From: Flavobacterium sp. 140616W15 | GTDB lineage: Bacteria > Bacteroidota > Bacteroidia > Flavobacteriales > Flavobacteriaceae | Assembly: GCF_003668995.1 (NCBI RefSeq) | Contig: NZ_CP033068.1 | Span: 744,001-808,000, forward strand | Length of the DNA stretch: 64,000 nucleotides | Direction of reading: 5' to 3' | Shown here: piece after piece, positions 46,131 to 54,210 of the stretch | Layout of the letters: every line of letters starts with the position of its first letter | How positions within the stretch are numbered: position 1 is the stretch's first letter | Notes under the pieces: generated by a model | Told to the model about the DNA's origin: nothing | The model's input: only the letters and a program-made list of their open reading frames with translations | Databases searched by the model: none | Program-made: the position numbers and the translations under genes

Positions 46131-46997
46131 TTACTTATGTTCAATAAATTGTACTGTTTTATTAATAACATTCGAATTGCCTAAAATTTTACGATGTCCT
46201 AATCCCTCGGTTAATAGCAATGTGCTGTTTTTTAAATGTTCATTTATATGAATTCCAGCTTTTACAGCAACTTCTGGATCATCTTTATCATGAATAACTA
46301 AAACAGGAATATTTATAGATGCCGCTGCTACATATGCTGAAAAATCATTCATTTTTATGTTGTATTTATTTTCAAAATAGTTTCGTAGGCGAGTACTGAT
46401 ATCTGGTTTTAATTCTAGTTTAGCGACAAAATCATCAATAATGTCCTGAACGATGTCGCCACTGCCAATAATAACTGCACGATTCACATTTAACCCTTGT
46501 TTTATAGCATTTAAAACAGACATGCCTCCTAATGAATGTCCAACGGCGGCTTCAAATGGGCCATATTGTTTTTCAATTTCTAAAATTGAAGCAATAAAGT
46601 CGACCATATGTGTGGTTTTATCAGGAGATTTTCCATGAGCAGGCGCATCAAAACTAATAGTTTGGTAACCATGTTTAAGGAGTTCGTCGGCAATCTTAAA
46701 TAATTGTGTGCCACGACCAGACCAACCGTGAACTAAAAGTACTCTCTTGTCGCTTTTTCCATATTTATAGACAACAATTTCGCTATTTATTGCGGGTACT
46801 TTTATAGTATTCTGGATGCTTTTGCGGTCCATTTCCAATTCTCTTTTAGGAACCTTATGCTTTATTGGAGTTATAAAAAGTTTTGTAGCATATGAAGTGG
46901 CTAGTTTAGGCGAAATAAAAGAAAGGAATTTACCTGTTGTTATTATAAATCGAGGAATTTTTAGTGATTCTGTGGGATTAGATGTTTTTTTTGACAT
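46131..46997 (-). CDS. alpha/beta hydrolase
   Basis: 288 residues from MSKKTSNPTESLKIPRF (a longer in-frame start at 47057 adds a Lys/Tyr/Phe-rich stretch unlike the family). The nucleophile elbow is GHSLGG (Ser) in FEAAVGHSLGGMSVLNAIKQ. The oxyanion region is LLVHGWSGRGTQLF, the acid is in VLVIHDKDDPEVAVKAG and the His is in EGLGHRKILG. The substrate is unknown. It is first gene of a probable operon with msrB and nth. Confidence 0.87.
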   Translation of the reverse strand: MSKKTSNPTESLKIPRFIITTGKFLSFISPKLATSYATKLFITPIKHKVPKRELEMDRKSIQNTIKVPAINSEIVVYKYGKSDKRVLLVHGWSGRGTQLFKIADELLKHGYQTISFDAPAHGKSPDKTTHMVDFIASILEIEKQYGPFEAAVGHSLGGMSVLNAIKQGLNVNRAVIIGSGDIVQDIIDDFVAKLELKPDISTRLRNYFENKYNIKMNDFSAYVAAASINIPVLVIHDKDDPEVAVKAGIHINEHLKNSTLLLTEGLGHRKILGNSNVINKTVQFIEHK

Positions 46998-47116
46998 TAT
47001 AATAAGTTTTATAGCGCTTTTAGAATAGTTGGATTTAAAAATATAAAAGTAAGACAATTAATAAAATGTATTGGTAAGTTAGAGTTTATTTAGACAATCT
47101 GTTGGGTATAATTATT

Positions 47117-47250
47117 TTAACACATAGAGACATAGTTTAATAATGCTTAAAAAGGCGTTTCACTTAAAATAAATCACATAAGGCTATGCAAAAAATAAAT
47201 CTTTAATAACCTTTGATTGTCAGTGCTATACAGATAACCTTATGTGTTAA
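47117..47250 (-). repeat. MITE-like dispersed repeat, copy B
   Basis: Terminal inverted repeats TTAACACATA / TATGTGTTAA. The interior (minus strand) shares TTATGTGATTTATTTTAAGT plus GAAACG and the CTATGTGTTAAAATAATT end with copy A at 36490-36643. Non-coding. Confidence 0.65.
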
Positions 47251-47361
47251 GAACTGTTTTTACGAATTGTACCTGGCTAGTTAAGACAGTAACGATAGCG
47301 AATAATTTTAATTATGATATTTTTTAAACGAATTGTATAAAAAATGAATTTAGAATAATTG

Positions 47362-47369
47362 TATTTTTG
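47362..47369 (+). promoter_or_regulatory. -7 element of M48 protease gene
   Basis: TATTTTTG matches TAnnTTTG, with TTG at 47333-47335 as a somewhat distant -33 element. It overlaps the region upstream of the preferred start at 47392 and so argues against the longer frame starting at 47359. Confidence 0.45.
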
Positions 47370-47391
47370 TTTGTTATTAAATCTAAAAGTC

Positions 47392-48201
47392 ATGAGAAAT
47401 AAATTATTATTGGGAATTTTCACTATAGCTACGGTGTATTCATGTGCAGTTAATCCTGTTACAGGAAAAAAGAGTCTTAATTTTGTTTCTAATAGCGAGC
47501 TGTTTCCATCTTCGTTTCAGCAGTACAATACCTTTCTTAAAGAAAATAAAGTCATTACAGGTACTGCCGATGCCAAAAGAGTTGAAAATGTTGGTATGAA
47601 AATAAAAGCGGCAGCCGAAAAATATTTAGCCTATTTAGGTCAATCACAATATCTTAAGGATTACCGCTGGGAATATAAACTAGTTGATAATAAAGAAGTA
47701 AATGCTTGGTGTATGCCAGGAGGTAAAATTGTTGTTTATTCAGGAATTCTACCAGTAACCAAAGACGATGCAGGTTTAGCAACCGTTTTAGGGCACGAAG
47801 TTTCACATGCATTGGCAAATCACGGAGCACAACGTATGAGTGCGGCCCAGTTGCAACAATTAGGTGCCGTTGGTGTTGCAGCAGTAACAGGCAATCAAAG
47901 TGCAGAGACACAACAAATGTGGCAGAAATATTATGGAATAGGATCGCAAGTAGGAGTGATGTTGCCATTTAGCAGAAATAACGAAAGTGAAGCTGATAAA
48001 ATTGGATTAACTCTTATGGCAATTGCAGGATACAATCCAGATGAATCTATTGCTTTTTGGAAAAGAATGGCAGCTCAATCATCTGGGAAAACACCAGAGT
48101 TTTTGAGTACACACCCGTCTGATGCAACCAGAGTTGCTAATTTAAGTACATTAATTCCTCAAGCAAAAGCAACGGCGCTTAAAGTAGGTATAATCAAATA
48201 A
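47392..48201 (+). CDS. M48 family metalloprotease lipoprotein
   Basis: 269 residues from MRNKLLLGIFTIATVYSC, with lipobox VYSC. Zinc protease motif HEVSH (in TVLGHEVSHALANHGAQRMS) and third ligand in NNESEADKIGLTLMAIAGYNPDES. N-terminal VNPVTGKKSLNFVSNSEL and WCMPGGKIVVYSGILPV are typical of the Oma1/BepA-like (LoiP/YggG) group of periplasmic quality-control proteases. It is followed by a terminator. Confidence 0.92.
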   Translation: MRNKLLLGIFTIATVYSCAVNPVTGKKSLNFVSNSELFPSSFQQYNTFLKENKVITGTADAKRVENVGMKIKAAAEKYLAYLGQSQYLKDYRWEYKLVDNKEVNAWCMPGGKIVVYSGILPVTKDDAGLATVLGHEVSHALANHGAQRMSAAQLQQLGAVGVAAVTGNQSAETQQMWQKYYGIGSQVGVMLPFSRNNESEADKIGLTLMAIAGYNPDESIAFWKRMAAQSSGKTPEFLSTHPSDATRVANLSTLIPQAKATALKVGIIK

Positions 48202-48243
48202 TGAGAATATATTTTTTGATTTCTAAAATCATTAATTTTCAAT

Positions 48244-48276
48244 CAAGCTATCTTTCTTAAGATAGCTTTGTTTTTT
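48244..48276 (+). terminator. terminator of M48 protease gene
   Basis: AAGCTATCTT / AAGATAGCTT perfect stem, loop tctt, then a T6 run. Confidence 0.88.
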
Positions 48277-48398
48277 AGGAGGCTATTGTTCAGTTGATTA
48301 AGTTGATTGATGATTTCTTAATATATTGATTTCTTAAAAATTTATTCGATTATAATAAAATTTAGATAAATTCGTAGCCTATTAACGATACTATTTCT

Positions 48399-49730
48399 AT
48401 GAAAAACTTACCAAAAGGGGATAAGAAACTGCTAAATGCATGGGCATTTTATGATTGGGCAAATTCAGTTTATACTCTTACTATTGCATCGGCAGTATTT
48501 CCAATATTTTACGAAGCTTTATTTTCTGAAGGGGAACATTATATTCATGTTTTTGGAATGGATCTTAAAAATTCGGCTTTGATTAGTTTTGTGACTGCAA
48601 TGGCTTTTTTAGTTGTTTCTTTTATTTCGCCTTTATTATCAGGAATTGCAGATTATGTGGGAAATAAAAAATCTTTCATGAAGTTTTTCTGTTATTTAGG
48701 AGCCTTATCTTGTATGGGATTATATTGGTTTAATCTGGGAAATATATATGTTGGATTGGCATTTTATTTTTTAGGACTATTGGGTTATTGGGGAAGTTTA
48801 GTTTTTTATAATTCCTATTTGCCAGATATTGCTTTTGTAGAACAGCAAGATAAAATTAGCGCTAAAGGATATTCTTTAGGATATATTGGAAGTGTAATTT
48901 TGTTGGTAATCAATTTGGCTATGATTATGAAGCCAAAGCTTTTTGGAATCACAGGTACAGATGGTGAAGCAGCAATGAAAGCAATGCGCTATTCATTTTT
49001 AATGGTAGGAGTTTGGTGGATATTATTCAGCCAATATACGTATTACTATTTACCAAAGGGAAGCAGAGAAACTAGTCAGAAATTATCTAAACAGATACTG
49101 TTTAATGGATTTAAAGAACTAAAGAAGGTTTGGGCTTTATTGAGTGTGAATATTCCATTAAAACGCTATTTAGGAGGTTTTTTCGTTTCGAGTATGGCTG
49201 TGCAGACAGTAATGCTTGTAGCTACTTATTTTGGAGCGCAGGAAGTGCAATGGCCAACGAAAGAAGAGGGGACAATTGGTTTAATTATTTGTATTTTATT
49301 AATACAATTAGTAGCGGTTATTGGGGCAGTTATAACTTCAAGAGCATCGGCTAAATTTGGTAATATCCCGACTTTAATTGTTATTAATATTGTTTGGGCA
49401 ATACTTTGTTGCGTTGGAGCCTACTTTGTTACTTTGCCAATACATTTTTACGCAATGGCAACGGTGGCAGGACTTGTTATGGGCGGAATTCAAGCTCTAT
49501 CACGTTCTACTTATTCAAAATTATTGCCAGTAACAGAAGATACAACTTCATTTTTTAGTTTTTATGATGTTGCTGAAAAAATAGGTATTGTAATCGGAAT
49601 GTGTGTGTATGGTATTATTGATCAAATGACAGGAAGTCCGCGTGCGGCAATTGTAATTTTAGGGCTATTTTTTATAGTAGCAATATTCTTATTGAGAAGA
49701 ATACCTAAAACAGTAACTTTAGATAAATAA
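48399..49730 (+). CDS. MFS transporter, UMF1/Atg22-like family
   Basis: 443 residues with ~12 membrane helices. The N-terminus NAWAFYDWANSVYTLTIASAVFPIFYEALF is the hallmark of the UMF1 (Atg22-like) MFS group. Also present are ISPLLSGIADYVGNKKSFMKFFC (motif A-like loop), VFYNSYLPDIA and AGLVMGGIQALSRSTYSKLLP. In yeast Atg22 exports amino acids from the vacuole; the substrate of bacterial members is unknown. Confidence 0.9.
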   Translation: MKNLPKGDKKLLNAWAFYDWANSVYTLTIASAVFPIFYEALFSEGEHYIHVFGMDLKNSALISFVTAMAFLVVSFISPLLSGIADYVGNKKSFMKFFCYLGALSCMGLYWFNLGNIYVGLAFYFLGLLGYWGSLVFYNSYLPDIAFVEQQDKISAKGYSLGYIGSVILLVINLAMIMKPKLFGITGTDGEAAMKAMRYSFLMVGVWWILFSQYTYYYLPKGSRETSQKLSKQILFNGFKELKKVWALLSVNIPLKRYLGGFFVSSMAVQTVMLVATYFGAQEVQWPTKEEGTIGLIICILLIQLVAVIGAVITSRASAKFGNIPTLIVINIVWAILCCVGAYFVTLPIHFYAMATVAGLVMGGIQALSRSTYSKLLPVTEDTTSFFSFYDVAEKIGIVIGMCVYGIIDQMTGSPRAAIVILGLFFIVAIFLLRRIPKTVTLDK

Positions 49731-49745
49731 ATCATTACTTAAAAA

Positions 49746-49782
49746 TTACTTCGCCATGATTTTTTTATGCATGGCGAAGTAA
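49746..49782. terminator. hairpin terminator between convergent units
   Basis: TTACTTCGCCATG / CATGGCGAAGTAA perfect 13-bp stem with T-rich loop. A T run follows on the minus strand, so it can end the sigma-factor operon, and it lies 16 bp past the MFS gene on the plus strand. Confidence 0.8.
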
Positions 49783-49985
49783 AAAATAGTTATTCAAAAT
49801 TCCTTTTTAGCATTTCTTGGCTAATTTGCTTAATGAATCTAGTTTGAATGTTTTTGGAGAAAACGATTACTAGCTCTTTATTTTATGGGTACGAAATTTT
49901 TAGTAGCGTTGTGGATAAAAAGTGATGTTTAATAAAAAAGCAATAATTATTAAAATATATTATTGATTTTTTACTAGTTTTATAT

Positions 49986-50717
49986 TTAAGCTTTTGAAAT
50001 ACTTCCTGATCCACTTACTTTGGTGTCTTTTGTTTTAGGGTCACCTTTGTATTTTATGTCTCCAGAACCAGATACCCTTGCTTTTAGGTTTTCACTACAA
50101 AAGATTTTGCTATCACCAGATCCAGATATTGTAAAGTCTACATTTTTAGCTTTTAATGAAGAGGCATCAATATCACCAGAGCCTGATAATTTGCTTTTGA
50201 AATTTCCTGTATTTCCTTTTACAACAGCATCTCCAGAACCACTTATAACAAGATTAAAAGTATCTAAATCAACGTCTAGATTTAAGTCGCCAGAACCAGA
50301 TAGTGACGCAGAGAAAACATCAGATTTTATAGTATTCTTAGAAGTTACATCGCCTGAACCAGAAAGGGAAACATTAGATATTTTCTCGAAAGGAATGGTA
50401 ATCTGAATTTTTTTACCAATGCTTGCATTGATGTTTTTATTTTTTTCAGTGTACACTTTTAGTACATTGCCATCAACTTCAATTTTAATATAAGGGTGTA
50501 AATTTTCTTCGGCTTTTACTACAATTGCACCTTCTTTTCCAGAAACTAAATCGACATCAAAAGATCCCATAACTTTAATTTCATCATAATTAGTAGTTGA
50601 TCGAGTGCTAGTTACAACTTTTCCATTTCCTTTTATGCGCTCATTAGACCATTGTGCATGGGCTATTGTTGTTAAAAAGAATGCGCTACAAACGAGTAAT
50701 TGAATTGATTTTTTCAT
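49986..50717 (-). CDS. exported beta-helical protein (head GIN domain, DUF2807)
   Basis: 243 residues with a signal peptide (MKKSIQLLVCSAFFLTTIAHAQ). After the N-terminal strand pattern (YDEIKVMGSFDVDLVSGKEGAIVVKAEENLHPYIKIEVDGNVLKVY) there are seven SGSG repeats at ~20-residue spacing: LSGSGDVT, LSGSGDLN, ISGSGDAV, LSGSGDID, ISGSGDSK, VSGSGDIK and VSGSGSIS. This is the coil signature of the DUF2807 right-handed beta-helix. Last gene of an ECF sigma operon. Role unknown, probably envelope-associated. Confidence 0.87.
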   Translation of the reverse strand: MKKSIQLLVCSAFFLTTIAHAQWSNERIKGNGKVVTSTRSTTNYDEIKVMGSFDVDLVSGKEGAIVVKAEENLHPYIKIEVDGNVLKVYTEKNKNINASIGKKIQITIPFEKISNVSLSGSGDVTSKNTIKSDVFSASLSGSGDLNLDVDLDTFNLVISGSGDAVVKGNTGNFKSKLSGSGDIDASSLKAKNVDFTISGSGDSKIFCSENLKARVSGSGDIKYKGDPKTKDTKVSGSGSISKA

Positions 50718-50736
50718 TTTTTGATTGATTTTATGG

Positions 50737-51797
50737 TTATTGTTTTTTAACTAATGTGATGTTTCCATAGTTTGAGCTAAGAACTACTTTGTTCTGATTT
50801 TTTTTCTTATAAAAGCCACTAACTTTTTTGGAGTTGCTTTTTTCTTCATTATTAGAAATTTGCATTGAAGAATCTGTTTTTATGCCAGAATATCTTGTCG
50901 AAATATCAAAATCAAATGCATAGTTACTATCATATCCTAATGACACGTCCGAATAGCCAGAGGTAACATTTATATTATTAGCTTTTTCGTTTATGATACC
51001 TACAGACAGACTTCCGTAATTAAGATCAACACTTAATGTATTTAAAATTTCACCAATATTAACCGTTAAATAGTTTCCTGAACCGGTAACTGTGCCCATT
51101 TTCTGGAATTTAAATGTTCCATACCTACTATTATATTTGATAACTTGACTGCCACCAATAGTAACATCAGTATAACTAGTCTCAAGGTTTATCTTTGGAG
51201 CATCATTGATTTTTAATCCAGAATATTTAGCTTTGATATCTCCGTTCTTGATATAACTAATAGTAGAGTTTTGGCAATATTGTATTTCGACTGTATTAGT
51301 ATTTCCGTTTAGTTTTCCAAGGTTTATTTTGCCATATTTACAAAAGATATTTGCAGTTGACGCTAAATCACCCATTGTAATATTACCATATTTGTTATTC
51401 AGTTTTACAGTTCCATTTTTTGGTATTTTTAGAGTGTAATTAATCTCAAAATTGTTGCTACTTCCCGTGCTTTTGTATGTTGATTTTCCAATGTTGGTAC
51501 TAGCGGTAACCATTGATTTTAATGCTGTAATGTCGATATTAATGTTGTTTAATTTTTCGTTTACCCATTTTTCATTGCTACCAGAAACTTTTATGATCAC
51601 TTCAAGGTCAATCTGATCTTCATCCCATGTTGATACAGAGATATTTCCGTATTTATTGTCTATGTTTATACCAGCATCAGAATTAACGATATAGGTTTTC
51701 TTAATAGTTTTTTGTTTTGTCGAATAACTATCGTCGTTTGCAAATCCTAAAAAGGAATTATCAGTAATAAAATAAGTATGTTATAGTGTTTTTTCAT
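50737..51797 (-). pseudogene. envelope beta-helix protein (DUF4097-like), frame broken in signal peptide
   Basis: The long frame (upstream limit 51780) encodes NIDNKYGNISVSTWDEDQIDLEVIIKV and many NKYGNITMG-, KYGKINLG-, NYGSLSVG- and NYGNITLV-type coils, a beta-helix like DUF4097 adhesin-like proteins. In-frame it has no ATG and only a GTG at 51600. In another frame an ATG at 51797, overlapping the end of the upstream gene, starts a signal peptide MKKHYNILILLLLIIP-like that hits TAG at once. One extra A in the plus-strand A5 run 51749-51753 joins them as ...IPFLGFANDDSYSTK..., giving a continuous 353-residue protein. A base-call error is likely. Confidence 0.75.
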
Positions 51798-52317
51798 GGG
51801 TGCTGTTTTTAAATTTTTCATTTTCTTCAATACGTGTCAATACATTTTGCAAGAATGAAATACGGGTTTGTAAATTGCTAATCATAGCATAAATAATCTG
51901 TTTGTTTTCTCCGTTTTTTTGTAATTCGGTAATGATTTTTGCATAATCATTATCCATTGTTTTCATTTGTTTAAGAGCATCCCCGATGATTTGTTCATTT
52001 TCGGGAGATTTCTTATCATGAAGTTTTTCAAGTTCATCAGCAATTAAAACCCTAAAAATAGAATCTGTTCTTTTGGTTTCTTGCGATGCAAATTTTAATT
52101 CTTTTGGCTTATCATTTAAATTAAAAAAAACAGAAACTCCTAGCATAAGTACTATTGAAGCAGCAATAGCATATGTAATCGTGTAATTCTTTTTAGGTTT
52201 TGTTTTATTCAACTTACTTAAAAAATCTGCCTCATGCTGGGGTTTCATTTCTTGAATATCCCACTGGTTTTCAAATTTTTCAAATAATTGGCCTAATTCG
52301 TCATTTTCCTTTTTCAT
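51781..52317 (-). CDS. membrane protein of ECF sigma operon, possible anti-sigma factor
   Basis: 178 residues. The cytosolic N-terminal ~45 residues (LGQLFEKFENQWDIQEMKPQHEADFLSKL) are followed by one membrane helix (ITYAIAASIVLMLGVSVFF, residues ~44-62) and a C-terminal helical extracytoplasmic part. Position 66 bp after the ECF sigma gene and this topology resemble an anti-sigma factor, although no ZAS or FecR domain is present. The next gene's ATG lies inside its 3' end. Function inferred from context. Confidence 0.65.
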   Translation of the reverse strand: MKKENDELGQLFEKFENQWDIQEMKPQHEADFLSKLNKTKPKKNYTITYAIAASIVLMLGVSVFFNLNDKPKELKFASQETKRTDSIFRVLIADELEKLHDKKSPENEQIIGDALKQMKTMDNDYAKIITELQKNGENKQIIYAMISNLQTRISFLQNVLTRIEENEKFKNSTHEKTL

Positions 52318-52383
52318 GTATCTGAATTTTATTTTCTAGAGGAGATTTCTAGTGTCTCTTTCTTTGTATTTGTTAATGTTTGT

Positions 52384-52965
52384 TTACACAAGGTTTTTCT
52401 TAGAGGTAATTTCATTATCTTCTAACTTTTTCCGTAAACTATTTTTAGCCCTGTTCAATGTGGTCCGGCAATTGGCATAGCTAATAGTAAGTATTTTACT
52501 TATTTCTTCTTGATCGTACCCTTCAATATAAAATAAGGTTAAAACCATCCGATAGTTATCTTTTAAATCCAGAATAGCATCCATGACTTGTTTCACTTTA
52601 AGGGAATCTAAATCTATATTTTCAAGAAAGAAACTATCATTTTCTTCAATTTTGTATAGTGTTTTGCTAAGATCTTCTACTTGAAATTTATTATTCTTTT
52701 TGTAAAAATCTATACTATAATTTACTACGATTTTCTTGAGCCAAGCACCAAAAGCGACCTCCTGCTTATAGTCATCAATTTTGGTAAATGCTTTAAGAAA
52801 ACCTTCTTGCATAACATCTTGAGCATAGTGTTCGTCTTTTACAATACGATAGGCAACATTATACATAGCCTTACAGTACCTGTTGTATACTTCAAATTGT
52901 GCTTTTTGATTCTTTTGTTTGCACAATGTTATTAATTCTTCGATATTTTGGTTAGTTATATTCAA
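52384..52965 (-). CDS. ECF-type RNA polymerase sigma factor
   Basis: 193 residues, TTG start. Sigma region 2 is QFEVYNRYCKAMYNVAYRIVKDEHYAQDVMQEGFLKAFTKIDDYKQEVAFGAWLKKIVVNYSIDFYKK. Region 4 is ILDLKDNYRMVLTLFYIEGYDQEEISKILTISYANCRTTLNRAKNSLRKKL. It belongs to the small ECF group common in Bacteroidota and heads an operon with a membrane protein and two secreted beta-helix proteins, its likely regulon. The signal sensed is unknown. Confidence 0.93.
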   Translation of the reverse strand: MNITNQNIEELITLCKQKNQKAQFEVYNRYCKAMYNVAYRIVKDEHYAQDVMQEGFLKAFTKIDDYKQEVAFGAWLKKIVVNYSIDFYKKNNKFQVEDLSKTLYKIEENDSFFLENIDLDSLKVKQVMDAILDLKDNYRMVLTLFYIEGYDQEEISKILTISYANCRTTLNRAKNSLRKKLEDNEITSKKNLV

Positions 52966-53233
52966 GTAGCGTCTAATGGTTTTTAGTAATGACTTTGTTT
53001 ATTTTGGTTTGTTACACTTTTTGATTTTTTTATTTAAAAAATATAATCATTAATTATTTCTATTTCAAAAAAAAACATTTAAGTGCTTCATAGTTATATT
53101 AGTAACGATTATTGAATATTGGTTACAAAGATTTAAGTTAAAAATGACATTAAGAAAAAGTTGATTAAAAAATAGTTTAAAAATAGAATTTTTCATGTTA
53201 TTTTTGAAGCTGGATATAAATGAATTACTATTT

Positions 53234-53941
53234 ATGAAAGATTTAAAAAATGTTTTTACTCTGCCGTTCTTTATTTCAGTTTTTCTTGTTACTTCTTGTC
53301 AAAGCGATTCTGTAGAGGATGCTGATAGTAAGAGTTTTGCAGGAGATTATTGGCCAACCGCTATAGGAAATCAATGGATATCGAGTTTTAATGGAAATGA
53401 ATCTGCCATGAAAATTATTTCTTCTGAAAGTGTAAACGGTCAGACTTATTATAAATTTAATGAATTTGTAGGGGTAGGCGAAGGAATTATGAGTACAGCT
53501 TCTTATTCTTTACGAAAAGAGAATGGAGAGTATTATATTAAAATGGATAAACTTCATTTTGAACAAGGAGACATTAAAGGAGAAATAACCCCATATGAGT
53601 TTCTTTTCTTAAAAGACTATTTAGATATAAATAAATCGTGGACTGGGCGTTTTACTTATAAAACAACATACAATTCATCACAAAATCCAACTGTAGATAC
53701 TTCAGTGGATTATACAGGTACGATTCTTGAAAAAGGAATTTCCTTAGCAGTTAAAGGAGTAAAATATAAGGATGTGATTAAATTTAGAGTTGTACAGCAA
53801 ACTATTGAGGTAGTGGTAGAAATAGGAGAAGCCTCAGCTTATACATCGTATGTAGATTATTGGGTTTCAAAAAATATAGGTATTATAAAAATGGCAACCA
53901 AAGACAGTACTACAGAGTTGCTTACTTATAGTTTGAAATAA
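53234..53941 (+). CDS. hypothetical lipoprotein
   Basis: 235 residues from MKDLKNVFTLPFFISVFLVTSC; the frame also opens at 53195, which would put a charged stretch before the signal and is less likely. The lipobox is VTSC, followed by QSDSVEDADSKS (acidic export-type stretch). The mature part is beta-rich (FAGDYWPTAIGNQWISSFNG, YYKFNEFVGVGEGIM, TYKTTYNSSQNPTVDTSVDYTGTI, YWVSKNIGIIKMATKDS). No motif recognised. Monocistronic, between divergent sigma operon and lon. Confidence 0.7.
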   Translation: MKDLKNVFTLPFFISVFLVTSCQSDSVEDADSKSFAGDYWPTAIGNQWISSFNGNESAMKIISSESVNGQTYYKFNEFVGVGEGIMSTASYSLRKENGEYYIKMDKLHFEQGDIKGEITPYEFLFLKDYLDINKSWTGRFTYKTTYNSSQNPTVDTSVDYTGTILEKGISLAVKGVKYKDVIKFRVVQQTIEVVVEIGEASAYTSYVDYWVSKNIGIIKMATKDSTTELLTYSLK

Positions 53942-54070
53942 TTATTATATCTGAAAATAAAAACAAAAAAGTATCTTCAATTTTTTCAGAACTATAAATT
54001 AATTTAAAATTGCATAATCTGACAATGATTAAGATTAGTTTATAAATCAAAATTCTTGTTTATATCTGTT

Positions 54071-54087
54071 TTGGCACAATGATTGTC
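54071..54087 (+). promoter_or_regulatory. sigma-54-like promoter upstream of lon
   Basis: TTGGCACAATGATTGTC resembles TTGGCAC-N5-TTGC. The -24 GG is present, but the -12 position reads GT instead of GC. It lies 124 bp before the lon ATG. Tentative. Confidence 0.3.
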
Positions 54088-54210
54088 TATTTTTATTGTT
54101 GTGCAAATAAATAGGGTGCTTGTAGAGGTTTTACTTAAAACCTAACGGGCTTATCCCATAATTTGTAATATGAATTTATTTTTTAATGACAAAACGACTT
54201 ATATTATACT

